Of a stretch of 40,150 nt of DNA, positions 8,496 through 17,079 are shown piece by piece. A model generated the notes under the pieces. That model was given only the letters and a program-made list of their open reading frames with translations. It did no database searches and was not told where the DNA came from. Source of the stretch: Spirochaetota bacterium. GTDB taxonomy: Bacteria; Spirochaetota; UBA4802; UBA5550. Both the position numbers and the translations under genes were made by a program. Where the stretch lies: contig JAFGJX010000069.1 of NCBI GenBank assembly GCA_016928865.1, positions 1-40,150 of the forward strand. Reading direction: 5' to 3'. How positions within the stretch are numbered: the stretch's first letter is position 1; each line of letters opens with the position of its first letter.

Positions 8496-9224
8496 TTATC
8501 CGGGTTTCGACGTCCTGATTTCGGATTCGATCCTTGAAAGGAGGTCGTCATCGATGCTTAATCTGTGTGAGATTCGCTCAGGGACCGGTGAGACTATCTC
8601 AATCTGTTCGCGCCTGGTGGGGTGCGTGAATTTCAAAAAATGCGCGTGGAGGCAGATGGCTCCGCGGGGGAGGGATTCCCGCGCGCCGTATGTAGCGTCC
8701 CCCACGACCGGAGTTCCCTCCGCCGCGAGCTGGGCCCTTATCTGGTGCTTTCTGCCGGTCAGGAGGCTGACCAGCAGGAGCGCATAGCGCCTGTTGGAAC
8801 CCAGACAGATGAAGCGCAGGTGCGCTGTCTTCACGTTCCTGCTTCCGGCGCCGGCCCTCTCGGAGAAGCCCCTTTTGCGCACCAGCCGGTCTTCGCATTC
8901 AATCCAGGTACCCGGCCTATGCGGCTTTCTGTTTTCCACCAGGGCGAGGTACAGCTTCACGACCTTCCGGGCCGCGAATTCTTTCTGAAGACGCTCCGCG
9001 GCCTTTGATGTCCGCGCGAAAAGCATGACGCCCGACGCCGGCTTGTCGAGGCGGTGTACCGGACCGAGGAACACCGCGCCCGGCTTATCGTATTTTTTTT
9101 TGATGTAGTCCTTCACGTACTCGATCAGCGACGGTGCGCCGGAGCTGTCTTTTTGCGACAGCGTGCCCGGTTCCTTGTCAATCGCAATCAGATGATTGTC
9201 TTCATAGAGTATTTTCAGGTCCAT
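8496..9224 (-). CDS. RluA-type rRNA/tRNA pseudouridine synthase
   Basis: This 242-aa protein isomerises uridine to pseudouridine in structured RNA. The RluA catalytic motif HRLDKPASG, with the invariant Asp, lies around residues 61-69. It is followed by the SKAAERLQKEF and KLYLALVE segments and the late motif GRKHQIRAQLA. There is no S4 domain, so it resembles the short RluA/YqcB/TruC group; the target base is not predictable. I start at the ATG at 9224 (MDLKILYEDNH) because an upstream TTG in frame at 9254 adds a Gly/Arg run untypical of the family, and AAGG lies about 9 bp before the ATG. It converges with the acylase gene about 50 bp away. Confidence 0.88.
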   Translation of the reverse strand: MDLKILYEDNHLIAIDKEPGTLSQKDSSGAPSLIEYVKDYIKKKYDKPGAVFLGPVHRLDKPASGVMLFARTSKAAERLQKEFAARKVVKLYLALVENRKPHRPGTWIECEDRLVRKRGFSERAGAGSRNVKTAHLRFICLGSNRRYALLLVSLLTGRKHQIRAQLAAEGTPVVGDATYGARESLPRGAICLHAHFLKFTHPTRREQIEIVSPVPERISHRLSIDDDLLSRIESEIRTSKPG

Positions 9225-9564
9225 ATTATGCCGCCTTCTCCCTCCGGGACCCAACGGAACATATCAATTCCCCCCTGTCTTTTAGTATATCACTGACAAA
9301 TCCGTTGTCGCTATAATCTATTGAAGCCATGTTCAGCCCGTTGATTCATGCCCCCTGCGTGGGCCACGGGGAGGGGTGATTCCCTCCCTTCGAGTGATAG
9401 GGAGAAATTGACTCTTCCATCTGCTTTACAGAGGATAAGGAACATCGTGATTATTGTATATCCATAAAACCGTGAAATACTTGAAAAAACCAAAAATTTT
9501 TTATTGACGCTGGAATACTTCCTCTATACTTTCAACATCAAAATAAATCCGGTAGGAGATTTCA
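9225..9564. other. Divergent spacer with small hairpins
   Basis: About 340 bp lie between the pseudouridine synthase and the mini-cytochrome gene. It holds a 7-bp hairpin with a 6-nt loop (GGGAGGG 9369-9375, CCCTCCC 9382-9388). The first arm could pair instead with a C-rich run near 9350. A promoter for the plus-strand gene is at 9504-9530. No coding region is visible. Confidence 0.55.
9504..9530 (+). promoter_or_regulatory. Promoter for the CXXCH/CX4CH protein gene
   Basis: TTGACG (9504-9509) and TATACT (9525-9530) are both near consensus. The spacer is 15 bp, shorter than ideal. Transcription would begin about 28 bp before the ATG at 9565, leaving room for the GGAG ribosome site. Confidence 0.45.
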
Positions 9565-9807
9565 ATGAGAAAATTCTATCTCTTTTGTTCGGCGCTGGTG
9601 ATTGTTGTCGCTTTTTCGGCTGCCAGCATCATGGCCAACCCGGCCATTATGAAAAAGCATGCGGGAAAAAAGAAGGACGGAAAGAGTGTCAATTGCGGAT
9701 ATTGCCACACCGCGGCTAACGGTGCAAAAATTGAGAAGAAAAAGGGCCAGAATCTTAAGGCTCTTGAAAAACACCCGACCTGTGTCGGAGCTGGCTGTCA
9801 TAATTAA
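9565..9807 (+). CDS. Small secreted c-type cytochrome-like protein (CXXCH plus CX4CH)
   Basis: This 80-aa protein has a Sec signal peptide (MRKFYLF..., hydrophobic to about residue 22, likely cleavage after Ala24) and a Lys-rich mature part of about 56 residues. It contains C44-GYC-H48, a classical covalent heme c site, and C73-VGAG-C78-H79, a CX4CH site of the kind seen in some multiheme cytochromes. Extra histidines at 32 and 70 could serve as distal ligands. It would be a one- or two-heme electron carrier in the periplasm. The ATG has GGAG 8 bp upstream. No redox partner or cytochrome maturation gene is in the window. The export and heme motif are clear; the function is inferred. Confidence 0.75.
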   Translation: MRKFYLFCSALVIVVAFSAASIMANPAIMKKHAGKKKDGKSVNCGYCHTAANGAKIEKKKGQNLKALEKHPTCVGAGCHN

Positions 9808-9861
9808 AAAAAACTTGTAATTTAGAGGGGTCGAATCAATAGTTGATTTTAGTTCTCCCAT

Positions 9862-9943
9862 GCGAGCGTGGTGGAACTGGCAGACACGCTAGATTTAGGA
9901 TCTAGTGCCGAAAGGCGTGGGGGTTCGATTCCCTTCGCTCGCA
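9862..9943 (+). tRNA. tRNA-Leu(UAG)
   Basis: This is a class II tRNA with a 7-bp acceptor (9862-9868 with 9936-9942), discriminator A at 9943, anticodon stem 9889-9893 with 9901-9905, and anticodon TAG at 9896-9898. A long variable arm is present. CCA is not encoded. It is 5 bp upstream of tRNA-Gly. Confidence 0.96.
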
Positions 9944-9948
9944 ATCCT

Positions 9949-10020
<72 letters not shown>

Positions 10021-10026
10021 CAGCAG

Positions 10027-10066
10027 AAGCCACCTGTATAGAATATAAGTATGGGTGGCTTTTTTA
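10027..10066 (+). terminator. Rho-independent terminator after the tRNA-Leu/tRNA-Gly pair
   Basis: An 8-bp stem (AAGCCACC at 10027-10034, GGTGGCTT at 10054-10061) runs straight into a T-run ending at 10066. The loop is AT-rich. This closes the tRNA transcription unit. Confidence 0.85.
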
Positions 10067-10174
10067 TTCCACTAAGTAAACAGGCTGTATGCATTTGATT
10101 GCGTTTTAATACCTGCATCCCTGGTTTTGTCTTGCACCCTTAGTAAACAATATAGACATTTTGTAAAAAAATGT

Positions 10175-10204
10175 TTGACTCAAAAATCACCGGACAAATA
10201 TTTG
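10175..10204 (+). promoter_or_regulatory. Possible promoter for tig
   Basis: TTGACT (10175-10180) is followed after 18 bp by TATTTG (10199-10204). The -10 is imperfect and lies in an AT-rich run, so the assignment is tentative. Confidence 0.3.
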
Positions 10205-10282
10205 ATATAACTTTATTGAGTGGATAATCGGCTTCTTTAACGCCACGAGGATATTACAACTACAACAATCGAGGGAACTCTC

Positions 10283-11632
10283 ATGCTGAATATTATTGAA
10301 AAAAAGCTGGAAAACGCCACCATGGAATTGCAGATCGATGTGCCGGTAGAGCGCGTCGAATCTGAATACCAGGCGGTCTTCAACAAGCTGAAGAATATCG
10401 TTAAAATTGACGGATTCAGAAAGGGCAAGGCACCCCTTCAGATGGTAGAGGCGCGTTTCCGTGAGGAGGCCGATCAGGAGGTTGCTGAAAACCTGCTGAA
10501 GTCTGTTTTCCTCCAGGCCGTTGAGGAGAAGCAGCTCACACCGATCGCATTCCCGAAGTATCACTTTGATAAAATATCGCGGGATGCGCCGTTTTCTTTC
10601 ACGGCGACCTTTGAAACACCTCCGACGATAGAGCTTGGCAGGTACAAGGGGATCGCGGCTGACGAGCAGGTCTGCGAGATCGACGATACGACCGTTAAAT
10701 CGGAAATAAACGCGATCCGTGAACGGTTCGCCAAGATCGACAAGAAGGACGAGGATGCCGTGGTCGAGAACGGGGACATGGTCAACCTGAAGGTCAAGCG
10801 TATTGACGATGTCGAGGAATCGAAGCGCGAGGGACTTGAGTTCAAGGAGTACCAGATCGTTGTTGGCAAGAGCAGTGACGATTCGGCCCTTGACAAGCAT
10901 GTTGGCGGAATGAAGCTGGATGAAGAAAAGGAGGTCGACGTAAAGTATCCGAAAGACTATTATCTGTCCGATCTCGCGGGACAGAAAGTCAAGTACCTGG
11001 TCAAGATCGGCGCGATAAACACGATGGAGCTTCCGGAGCTTGACGAGGAGTTCGCGAAGAAGCTCGGGTATGAGACAGTGGAAGAATTCAAGTCCAAGAC
11101 ACGGGATCATCTCGAAAAGTATGTGCTTGAGAAGACGAAGGGCGATGCCAAGGCGCAGATACTCAAGCAGGTCGTCGAGGACAGTGCGTACGAGATACCC
11201 GACTCGATGATTCTGAGTGAAATGGACAGGCTTTTCAAGAGAACCTGCGACAGTGTCGGGTATCAAACGAATAATATCGAGGAGTTTGCCGGCCTGATGG
11301 GCATCGATCCCGGTGCCTTTGCCGATCAGCTCCGCCAGGAAGCGACTCAGACGATAAAGACGACCCTGGCGCTGTCTGAGATTTCGCGGAAAGAAGAGAT
11401 GAAGGTCGATGAGACAAAATACCGCGAGGTGCTGGAGAATATCGCAAAGCGAAACAACAAGACGGTCGAAGAGATTGAAAAGATAATTACCGAGAACGAT
11501 TCACGCGGCAACATCGAGACCGAGCTTCTGCTCGACGGGGCAATGGATTTTATTTATGAAAACGCGAAGATCAAAAAGCTCAAGCCGATATCCTTTGATG
11601 AGTTCACTAAAAACCGGGGCAGACGATCCTAG
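10283..11632 (+). CDS. tig: Trigger factor, ribosome-associated chaperone
   Basis: This 449-aa protein has the standard three-part trigger factor layout. An N-terminal ribosome-binding domain carries the signature GFRKGKAP at residues 44-51, followed by an FKBP-type prolyl isomerase domain (roughly 155-245) and a long helical C-terminal chaperone domain. It binds ribosomal protein L23 and shields nascent chains. GAGG lies about 9 bp before the ATG. It is first in the conserved order tig-clpP-clpX-lon, but a terminator after its stop and a 283-bp gap suggest it is largely transcribed separately from clpPX. Confidence 0.97.
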   Translation: MLNIIEKKLENATMELQIDVPVERVESEYQAVFNKLKNIVKIDGFRKGKAPLQMVEARFREEADQEVAENLLKSVFLQAVEEKQLTPIAFPKYHFDKISRDAPFSFTATFETPPTIELGRYKGIAADEQVCEIDDTTVKSEINAIRERFAKIDKKDEDAVVENGDMVNLKVKRIDDVEESKREGLEFKEYQIVVGKSSDDSALDKHVGGMKLDEEKEVDVKYPKDYYLSDLAGQKVKYLVKIGAINTMELPELDEEFAKKLGYETVEEFKSKTRDHLEKYVLEKTKGDAKAQILKQVVEDSAYEIPDSMILSEMDRLFKRTCDSVGYQTNNIEEFAGLMGIDPGAFADQLRQEATQTIKTTLALSEISRKEEMKVDETKYREVLENIAKRNNKTVEEIEKIITENDSRGNIETELLLDGAMDFIYENAKIKKLKPISFDEFTKNRGRRS

Positions 11633-11654
11633 CCCGGGGGCGAGGGCTTTTTTT
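11631..11654 (+). terminator. Rho-independent terminator of tig
   Basis: The stem AGCCC (11631-11635)/GGGCT (11644-11648) begins inside the tig stop codon and is followed by seven T. The last two T are the first bases of a TTGACA promoter element, so terminator and next promoter overlap. Confidence 0.7.
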
Positions 11655-11682
11655 GACAGCGCCTGCAATTAATTGCTTGATA
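11653..11682 (+). promoter_or_regulatory. Possible clpP promoter overlapping the tig terminator
   Basis: Consensus TTGACA (11653-11658) is followed after 18 bp by TTGATA (11677-11682). If used, it gives clpP a leader of about 225 nt that contains the inverted repeats described at 11720-11880. No sigma32-like or CIRCE element was found. Confidence 0.35.
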
Positions 11683-11719
11683 TATGTCTCATTTTGGTGT
11701 ATATTTTAATTTGCAATGT

Positions 11720-11880
11720 ATATAGTTACTATTCTGCAAAAATGGTTGCTGAGAATCCGATCGTTCTGCCGAAACTAAAAATAAGATAATAAATTATGTA
11801 ACTATATTAATTTAGTGGATTCTAAATAAAAAACTGTTTTGCAGTGATAAATGACTGCAGGAGCATCGGGATGAAGCTCC
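11720..11880 (+). promoter_or_regulatory. Structured clpP leader with interleaved inverted repeats
   Basis: Four perfect inverted-repeat pairs lie here. Pair A is ATATAGTTAC 11720-11729 with GTAACTATAT 11798-11807 (10 bp). Pair B is CTGCAAAA 11734-11741 with TTTTGCAG 11837-11844 (8 bp). Pair C is AGAATCC 11752-11758 with GGATTCT 11817-11823 (7 bp), nested inside B. Pair D is GGAGC 11860-11864 with GCTCC 11876-11880. A crosses B and C, so they are mutually exclusive or form a pseudoknot. The block ends 35 bp before the clpP ATG. Confidence 0.45.
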
Positions 11881-11915
11881 ACACGTCGGGAAAAATAAAT
11901 TGAGGTATCCGCACC

Positions 11916-12500
11916 ATGAGTTTAGTGCCTTTCGTTATTGAACAGACCAGCCGGGGGGAGAGATCATACGACATCTATTCGCGTCTTTTAAAAGATAGGA
12001 TCATTTTTCTCGGGGAGTCGATAGACGATCATATTTCAAGCCTCGTAATTGCGCAGATGCTTTTCCTCGAGGCCGAGGACCCGGACAAGGACATTTACCT
12101 ATATATCAATTCCCCCGGGGGCATAGTTACTTCAGGCATGGCGATTTATGATACCATGCAGTACATCAAACCCGATGTGGCCACCATATGCATCGGCCAG
12201 GCCGCGTCAATGGGTTCGCTCCTTCTGGCTGCCGGAGGCAAGGGCAAGCGTTCGGCCCTCCCGAATTCGAGGATCATGATACACCAGCCGGCGGGCGGCT
12301 TCCAGGGCCAGGCCTCGGACATTGAGATACAGGCGAAAGAGATCATCAAGGTGAAGAAAAAGCTGAACGATATATACGCCCGGCACACGGGGCAGAAGGT
12401 CGAGAAGGTTGAGAAGGACGTTGATCGCGATTACTTCATGTCGGCGCAGGAAGCGATGGAATACGGCCTTATCGACAAGGTAATCGAACGCGGCAAGTAG
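11916..12500 (+). CDS. clpP: ATP-dependent Clp protease proteolytic subunit
   Basis: This 194-aa serine peptidase forms the double-heptamer chamber served by ClpX. The catalytic triad is intact: Ser98 in GQAASMGS, His123 in MIHQPAGG, and Asp172 in DRDYF. The length and N-terminus ([23 protein letters not shown]) match the family. GAGG is about 10 bp before the ATG. clpX begins 13 bp after the stop, so the two form an operon. The long structured leader upstream suggests regulation of the pair. Confidence 0.98.
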   Translation: MSLVPFVIEQTSRGERSYDIYSRLLKDRIIFLGESIDDHISSLVIAQMLFLEAEDPDKDIYLYINSPGGIVTSGMAIYDTMQYIKPDVATICIGQAASMGSLLLAAGGKGKRSALPNSRIMIHQPAGGFQGQASDIEIQAKEIIKVKKKLNDIYARHTGQKVEKVEKDVDRDYFMSAQEAMEYGLIDKVIERGK

Positions 12501-12513
12501 GGGAGGAGCGCCA

Positions 12514-13770
12514 ATGTCTTCAAAGAAGAAGGAAGAAAATATCAAACTCAACTGCTCGTTTTGCGGGAAGAGCCAGGATATCGTGAAGAAGCTGGTTGCC
12601 GGTCCCGACGTCTACATCTGCGACGAGTGCATTGAATTGTGCAACGAAATCGTCGCGGAAGACCGGAGCAAGGCCTTTGAAGAAGATTTCCACAACCTGC
12701 CGAAGCCGAAAGACATAAAGGATATCCTCGACAAGTACGTGATTGACCAGGACGAAGCCAAGAAGATACTCTCCGTTGCCGTCTATAATCACTACAAGAG
12801 GATCTATTCCAACAAGAACCTGAAAAAGAACGATGTCGAGCTGGACAAGAGCAACATCCTTCTCGCCGGGCCCACCGGTTCGGGTAAAACGCTCCTCGCG
12901 CAGACCCTTGCGCGCATTCTCCAGGTGCCGTTCGCCATAGCGGACGCGACCTCCCTGACCGAGGCCGGGTATGTGGGCGAGGACGTGGAGAACATACTGC
13001 TGCGGCTGATCCAGAACGCTGACGGTGATGTGAAGAAGGCAGAGATCGGCATTGTCTATATCGACGAAATTGACAAGATATCGAAGAAATCAGATAATCC
13101 CTCCATTACCAGGGACGTTTCGGGGGAGGGCGTGCAGCAGGCGCTGCTGAAGATCATTGAGGGCACGATCGCCAACGTGCCGCCGCAGGGCGGGCGCAAG
13201 CACCCCCACCAGGAATTCATATCGATAAACACCGTCAATATCCTTTTCATATGCGGCGGGGCCTTCGTGGGCCTCGACAAGATCGTCGAGAGAAGGATCG
13301 GGAACAAGATGCTCGGCTTCGGCGCGGAAATCAAGTCGAAGAAGGAGGAGGTCGGGGCGAATGAACTGCACAACCTGATCCCGGAAGACCTCATGAAATA
13401 CGGCCTCATCCCGGAATTCGTCGGGAGACTCCCGGTCGTCGCCGTGCTTGACGAGTTGAGCAAGGGGGCGCTGATCCGCATCCTTACCGAGCCGATGAAC
13501 GCTTTCACCAAGCAATACAAGAAGATTTTTTCCTTCGAGGAAGTTGAGCTCGAGTTCACCGAGGGCGCGATCGAGGAGATCGCGACGCAGTCGATGGAGC
13601 GGGAGTCCGGGGCGCGCGGCCTCAGGGCTGTCCTCGAGAAGCTGATGCTTGACCTGATGTTCGATATCCCTTCAATGAACAATATCGCGAAGATTGTGAT
13701 CACCCGCGATATGGTCGCCGGGAAGAAGGGCCCGGAAATCAGCTGCCGGGAGGAGGAGAAAACAGCCTGA
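12514..13770 (+). CDS. clpX: ATP-dependent Clp protease ATP-binding subunit ClpX
   Basis: This 418-aa AAA+ unfoldase feeds substrates to ClpP. It has an N-terminal C4 zinc-binding domain (C14, C17, C36, C39) that recognises adaptors and substrates. A Walker A motif GPTGSGKT contains Lys125, and the Walker B is YIDEIDKI. The sensor/arginine-finger region and the C-terminal small domain ([20 protein letters not shown]) follow. GGGGAGGAG lies just ahead of the ATG. It is in an operon with clpP; lon follows after 111 bp. Confidence 0.98.
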   Translation: MSSKKKEENIKLNCSFCGKSQDIVKKLVAGPDVYICDECIELCNEIVAEDRSKAFEEDFHNLPKPKDIKDILDKYVIDQDEAKKILSVAVYNHYKRIYSNKNLKKNDVELDKSNILLAGPTGSGKTLLAQTLARILQVPFAIADATSLTEAGYVGEDVENILLRLIQNADGDVKKAEIGIVYIDEIDKISKKSDNPSITRDVSGEGVQQALLKIIEGTIANVPPQGGRKHPHQEFISINTVNILFICGGAFVGLDKIVERRIGNKMLGFGAEIKSKKEEVGANELHNLIPEDLMKYGLIPEFVGRLPVVAVLDELSKGALIRILTEPMNAFTKQYKKIFSFEEVELEFTEGAIEEIATQSMERESGARGLRAVLEKLMLDLMFDIPSMNNIAKIVITRDMVAGKKGPEISCREEEKTA

Positions 13771-13838
13771 TACCGGCGGGTGCCGCCGGGAATCTGCCGG
13801 ACACTGTTGCAATTGTTTCCGGCATCGTACAATTATAC

Positions 13839-13868
13839 GGGCGCGGCGCGGCCCCGCGGCGGGCGCCC
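13839..13868 (+). promoter_or_regulatory. GC-rich stem just ahead of the lon ribosome site
   Basis: GGGCGC (13839-13844) pairs with GCGCCC (13863-13868) around a very GC-rich interior with further self-complementarity. It ends 13 bp before the lon ATG, so folding would crowd the AAGG ribosome site. No U-tract follows. Confidence 0.35.
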
Positions 13869-13881
13869 ATAAAGGTTAGCC

Positions 13882-16320
13882 ATGAGAAAAAGCATAGATT
13901 TCACGAATAAATATCCCCTGCTTCCGCTTCGAGACGTTGTTGTTTTCCCGCATATGGTCATCCCGCTTTTTGTTGGAAGGGAAAAGTCGGTCAAGGCGCT
14001 CGACAGCGCCATGAAGGGAGACCGTCTCATCGTCCTTGCCACGCAGCGTGACGCGCATATATCCGTACCGGAGAAGGACGACATCTACGGAGTGGGCACC
14101 ATTGCCGAGATACTTCAACTCCTGAAGCTTCCTGACGGGACCATCAAGGTGCTTGTGGAAGGTATCGCCCGCGTGTATCTTGCGGATTATTCCGCCGATG
14201 AAGAGACCATCATGGTGAGCATCCGCGATATAGAGCGTGAAGCCGAGGGCGGGCCGGATTCGATCGCGCTCAAGAAAGCCCTCCTCGAGACGTTTGACAA
14301 ATATATCAAGCTGAACAAAAAGGTGCCGCGCGAGGCCTTTACCGCAGCGGAGAGCATCGACGATATGTCTCACCTTGCCGACGTGATCGCTTCGCATGTC
14401 GAGATGAAGATCGCCTACAAGCAGTCCCTCCTTGACATGGGCAATCCCGCCGAGCGGATTCACAAGCTGATCGAGTTCATCAACGGCGAAATCGAGGTCA
14501 TGTTCATTGAGAAAAAGATACAGGGCCAGGTCCGCAAACAGATGGAGAAGACCCAGAAGGAATATTACCTTAATGAGCAGATGAAGGTCATCAAGAAGGA
14601 GCTGGGCCAGGGCGACGGCGAAGTGGACGAGATAGAGGAGCTGAAAAAGTCTATCGAGGACGCGAAGATGAGCGAGGAGGCGCGCGCCAAGGCCCTTCAG
14701 GAGGTCAAGCGACTCGAGAAGATGCCGCCCATGTCCGCCGAGTCCGCGGTCGTGCGCACCTACATCGAGTGGCTCCGTGACGTACCCTGGCACAAGAAGA
14801 CCAAGGATAACCGCAACATCGAGCACGCGATGACTATCCTTAACGAAGACCATTACGGCCTCGAAGACGTGAAGGAGCGGATAATCGAGTACATTGCCGT
14901 GCGTCAGCTCTCCAAAAAGCTGAAGGGCCCCATCCTCTGTTTTGTCGGCCCTCCGGGCGTCGGCAAGACATCGCTCGGCAGGTCGGTCGCGCGGGCGCTC
15001 GGCCGCAAGTTCGTACGCATGTCGCTGGGCGGAGTGCGCGACGAGGCTGAGATACGGGGACACCGGCGCACCTACGTGGGCGCGCTCCCCGGCCGGATCA
15101 TACAGCTGCTGAAGAAGGCCGGCACCGTCAACCCGCTCATTCTTCTCGATGAAGTGGACAAGATGTCGATGGATTTCAGGGGCGACCCGTCGTCGGCGCT
15201 CCTCGAGGTGCTCGATCCCGAGCAGAACAATTCCTTCGTGGACCATTACATGGAGGTGAACTACGACCTGAGCCAGGTGATGTTCATCACCACCGCGAAC
15301 GTTCAGCACAAGATTCCGGCCCCGCTCCAGGACCGGATGGAGATCATCGAGATAACGAGCTACACCGAGCCTGAAAAGCTCAACATAGCGAAGAACTTCC
15401 TGATCGCGAAGCAGATAGAGGAAAACGGCCTCAAGCAGGAGAATATTGAGTACCCGGAGGATGCGATACTCTTTACCATACGTCATTACACCCGCGAGGC
15501 GGGCGTGCGGAGCCTGGAGCGCGTGATCGCAAAGGTATGCCGCAAGGTGGCCCGGGAGGTGGTCCTGAACGGTTCCGGGTACAGGCGCGTGATAGACGAG
15601 AGCATACTCCATCAGTACCTGGGTCCCATCAAGTTCAAGTACGGGATCAAGGAACTGTCCAATGAGGTGGGCCTCGCGAACGGCCTCGCCTGGACCGAGG
15701 TTGGCGGCGATATCCTGCACATGGAGGCTTCGGTAATAAAGGGTAAGGGCAAGCTCACCCTGACCGGCAAGCTGGGCGAGGTGATGCAGGAATCGGCCCA
15801 GGCGGCCTTCACCTACATCAAGGCGAACCAGCAGTTTTTCAGGCTGAATGAAGAGTTTCTGAAAAACAGGGACATCCACCTCCACGTGCCGGAGGGCGCG
15901 ATCCCAAAGGACGGCCCCTCCGCGGGCATCACCATGGCGGTCGTGATGGGCTCGCTTCTTTCCGGCATACCGGTGCGCTGCGACGTCGCCATGACCGGCG
16001 AGATCACCCTCCGGGGGAAGGTTCTTCCCATCGGCGGACTCAAGGAAAAGGTCCTCGCCGCGCACCGCGCTGAAATCAAGCATGTCATTCTTCCCGCCGA
16101 GAACGAGAAGGATCTGGAAAAGATACCGGACTATGTAAAGGAGCGTATGATTTTCCACCCGGTCAGCACGATGGAAGAGGTGCTCTTCCTGGCCCTGGAA
16201 AGCCCGGAGAAGTTTTTCAGGGACGAGAACAAGACTAGGATCCTGTACGACCGGTGGAAAGGCACCCTGGATGACTGGAAGGTCGACATAACCGATACCG
16301 GATCGTCCGTGCACATGTAG
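13882..16320 (+). CDS. lon: ATP-dependent protease La (Lon)
   Basis: This 812-aa protein has the full LonA architecture. The N-terminal substrate-recognition domain starts at about residue 10 ([19 protein letters not shown]). A coiled coil and the AAA+ module follow, with Walker A GPPGVGKT (Lys362) and Walker [10 protein letters not shown]. The C-terminal peptidase domain carries the catalytic dyad Ser680 (PKDGPSAG) and Lys723 (GGLKEK), matching E. coli S679/K722. It degrades misfolded and regulatory proteins in the cytosol. AAGG precedes the ATG. It lies directly after clpX, completing the quality-control cluster. A long open frame opposite it is only codon-bias shadow. Confidence 0.98.
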   Translation: MRKSIDFTNKYPLLPLRDVVVFPHMVIPLFVGREKSVKALDSAMKGDRLIVLATQRDAHISVPEKDDIYGVGTIAEILQLLKLPDGTIKVLVEGIARVYLADYSADEETIMVSIRDIEREAEGGPDSIALKKALLETFDKYIKLNKKVPREAFTAAESIDDMSHLADVIASHVEMKIAYKQSLLDMGNPAERIHKLIEFINGEIEVMFIEKKIQGQVRKQMEKTQKEYYLNEQMKVIKKELGQGDGEVDEIEELKKSIEDAKMSEEARAKALQEVKRLEKMPPMSAESAVVRTYIEWLRDVPWHKKTKDNRNIEHAMTILNEDHYGLEDVKERIIEYIAVRQLSKKLKGPILCFVGPPGVGKTSLGRSVARALGRKFVRMSLGGVRDEAEIRGHRRTYVGALPGRIIQLLKKAGTVNPLILLDEVDKMSMDFRGDPSSALLEVLDPEQNNSFVDHYMEVNYDLSQVMFITTANVQHKIPAPLQDRMEIIEITSYTEPEKLNIAKNFLIAKQIEENGLKQENIEYPEDAILFTIRHYTREAGVRSLERVIAKVCRKVAREVVLNGSGYRRVIDESILHQYLGPIKFKYGIKELSNEVGLANGLAWTEVGGDILHMEASVIKGKGKLTLTGKLGEVMQESAQAAFTYIKANQQFFRLNEEFLKNRDIHLHVPEGAIPKDGPSAGITMAVVMGSLLSGIPVRCDVAMTGEITLRGKVLPIGGLKEKVLAAHRAEIKHVILPAENEKDLEKIPDYVKERMIFHPVSTMEEVLFLALESPEKFFRDENKTRILYDRWKGTLDDWKVDITDTGSSVHM

Positions 16321-16329
16321 CGGCCGCGG

Positions 16330-17079
16330 TCAGCGAGCGAAAACCACCACCATCCTGCTCGAATTTTCGTCATACGGTTCTGCGAGGAAGTTCGCGTAGA
16401 TGTTTTGCGCCGTAAACCCCGTCTTTTCAAGGAACGCCATGATTTCCCCGGCCGTAAGCGGCCGCATGACATGCCGGTCGCGCAGGGTTTTTGTCCTGCC
16501 GCCATCCTGTATCGTGTAGCGATAGTTGACGTCCACGACCGACTTGAGCGGGTCGTCCCTGAGCCTGAATCCGCGCTCCCGCCGTATTACGGCGCCGTCA
16601 TGGCTGGTGGTGGAAACCGGCCCGACCTGCTTTCCACGAATTTTTCTGATGGGACGCGCGTTCCAGATCTCGAAGACCCCGATGCCCCTCGCTTTCATGG
16701 ACCGTCGCACCTTCCCGAGCGTCTCTTCAATGTCAGAGTCATTGACGAGGTAGTTGAACGAGCCGAACAAAGAGATGATTATATCAAAAGCGTTGTCAAA
16801 GTCTATGTCCATCATGTCGGATTGGATGAACTCGATGGCATGCGGACACCGCTCGCGCGCCGCAGCGATCATGTCCCCGCTGATGTCGACGCCGGTGCAC
16901 TGTATCCCTTCCCGGGAGAGGAGGGCCAGGTGTTCGCCGGTACCGCACCCCAGGTCGAGAAGGGCCGGCGAGGCGTGTCCTTTCAGCAGCGCCGTTATGA
17001 ATGAGACGTCGCGGCGGATGTCGCGGTGGTTGTTCTCTATCGCGAAATACGACCGGGCGAGTTCATGATAGAGCTTCAT
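16330..17079 (-). CDS. Class I SAM-dependent methyltransferase
   Basis: This 249-aa protein has the Rossmann methyltransferase motif I LLDLGCGTGEHLALL at about residues 40-54, the acidic motif II VDISGDM, and FDIIISLFGSFNYL as motif IV. The C-terminal half resembles small-molecule methyltransferases, with no RNA-binding domain. The substrate is unknown. Its ATG overlaps the ptsI stop by one base (TGATG at 17077-17081), so it is the last gene of argC-ptsI-methyltransferase. It converges with lon at 9 bp. Confidence 0.85.
   Translation of the reverse strand: MKLYHELARSYFAIENNHRDIRRDVSFITALLKGHASPALLDLGCGTGEHLALLSREGIQCTGVDISGDMIAAARERCPHAIEFIQSDMMDIDFDNAFDIIISLFGSFNYLVNDSDIEETLGKVRRSMKARGIGVFEIWNARPIRKIRGKQVGPVSTTSHDGAVIRRERGFRLRDDPLKSVVDVNYRYTIQDGGRTKTLRDRHVMRPLTAGEIMAFLEKTGFTAQNIYANFLAEPYDENSSRMVVVFAR

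Noticed and set aside
9293..9317. Promoter with perfect TATAAT at 9312-9317
   Set aside because: The nearest -35-like CTGACA is only 13 bp away and no gene starts in range; the element at 9504-9530 is better placed.
9504..9719. An open frame overlapping the mini-cytochrome gene
   Set aside because: The other frame has a signal peptide, heme motif and ribosome site; this one starts inside the promoter.
11655..11915. CIRCE or sigma32-type control site before clpP
   Set aside because: No TTAGCACTC/GAGTGCTAA pair or CTTGAA/CCCCAT elements were seen.
13876..16314. A long open frame on the minus strand opposite lon
   Set aside because: It mirrors lon codon by codon, has no family motif, no ribosome site and a His/Leu/Arg-rich composition typical of antisense shadow.
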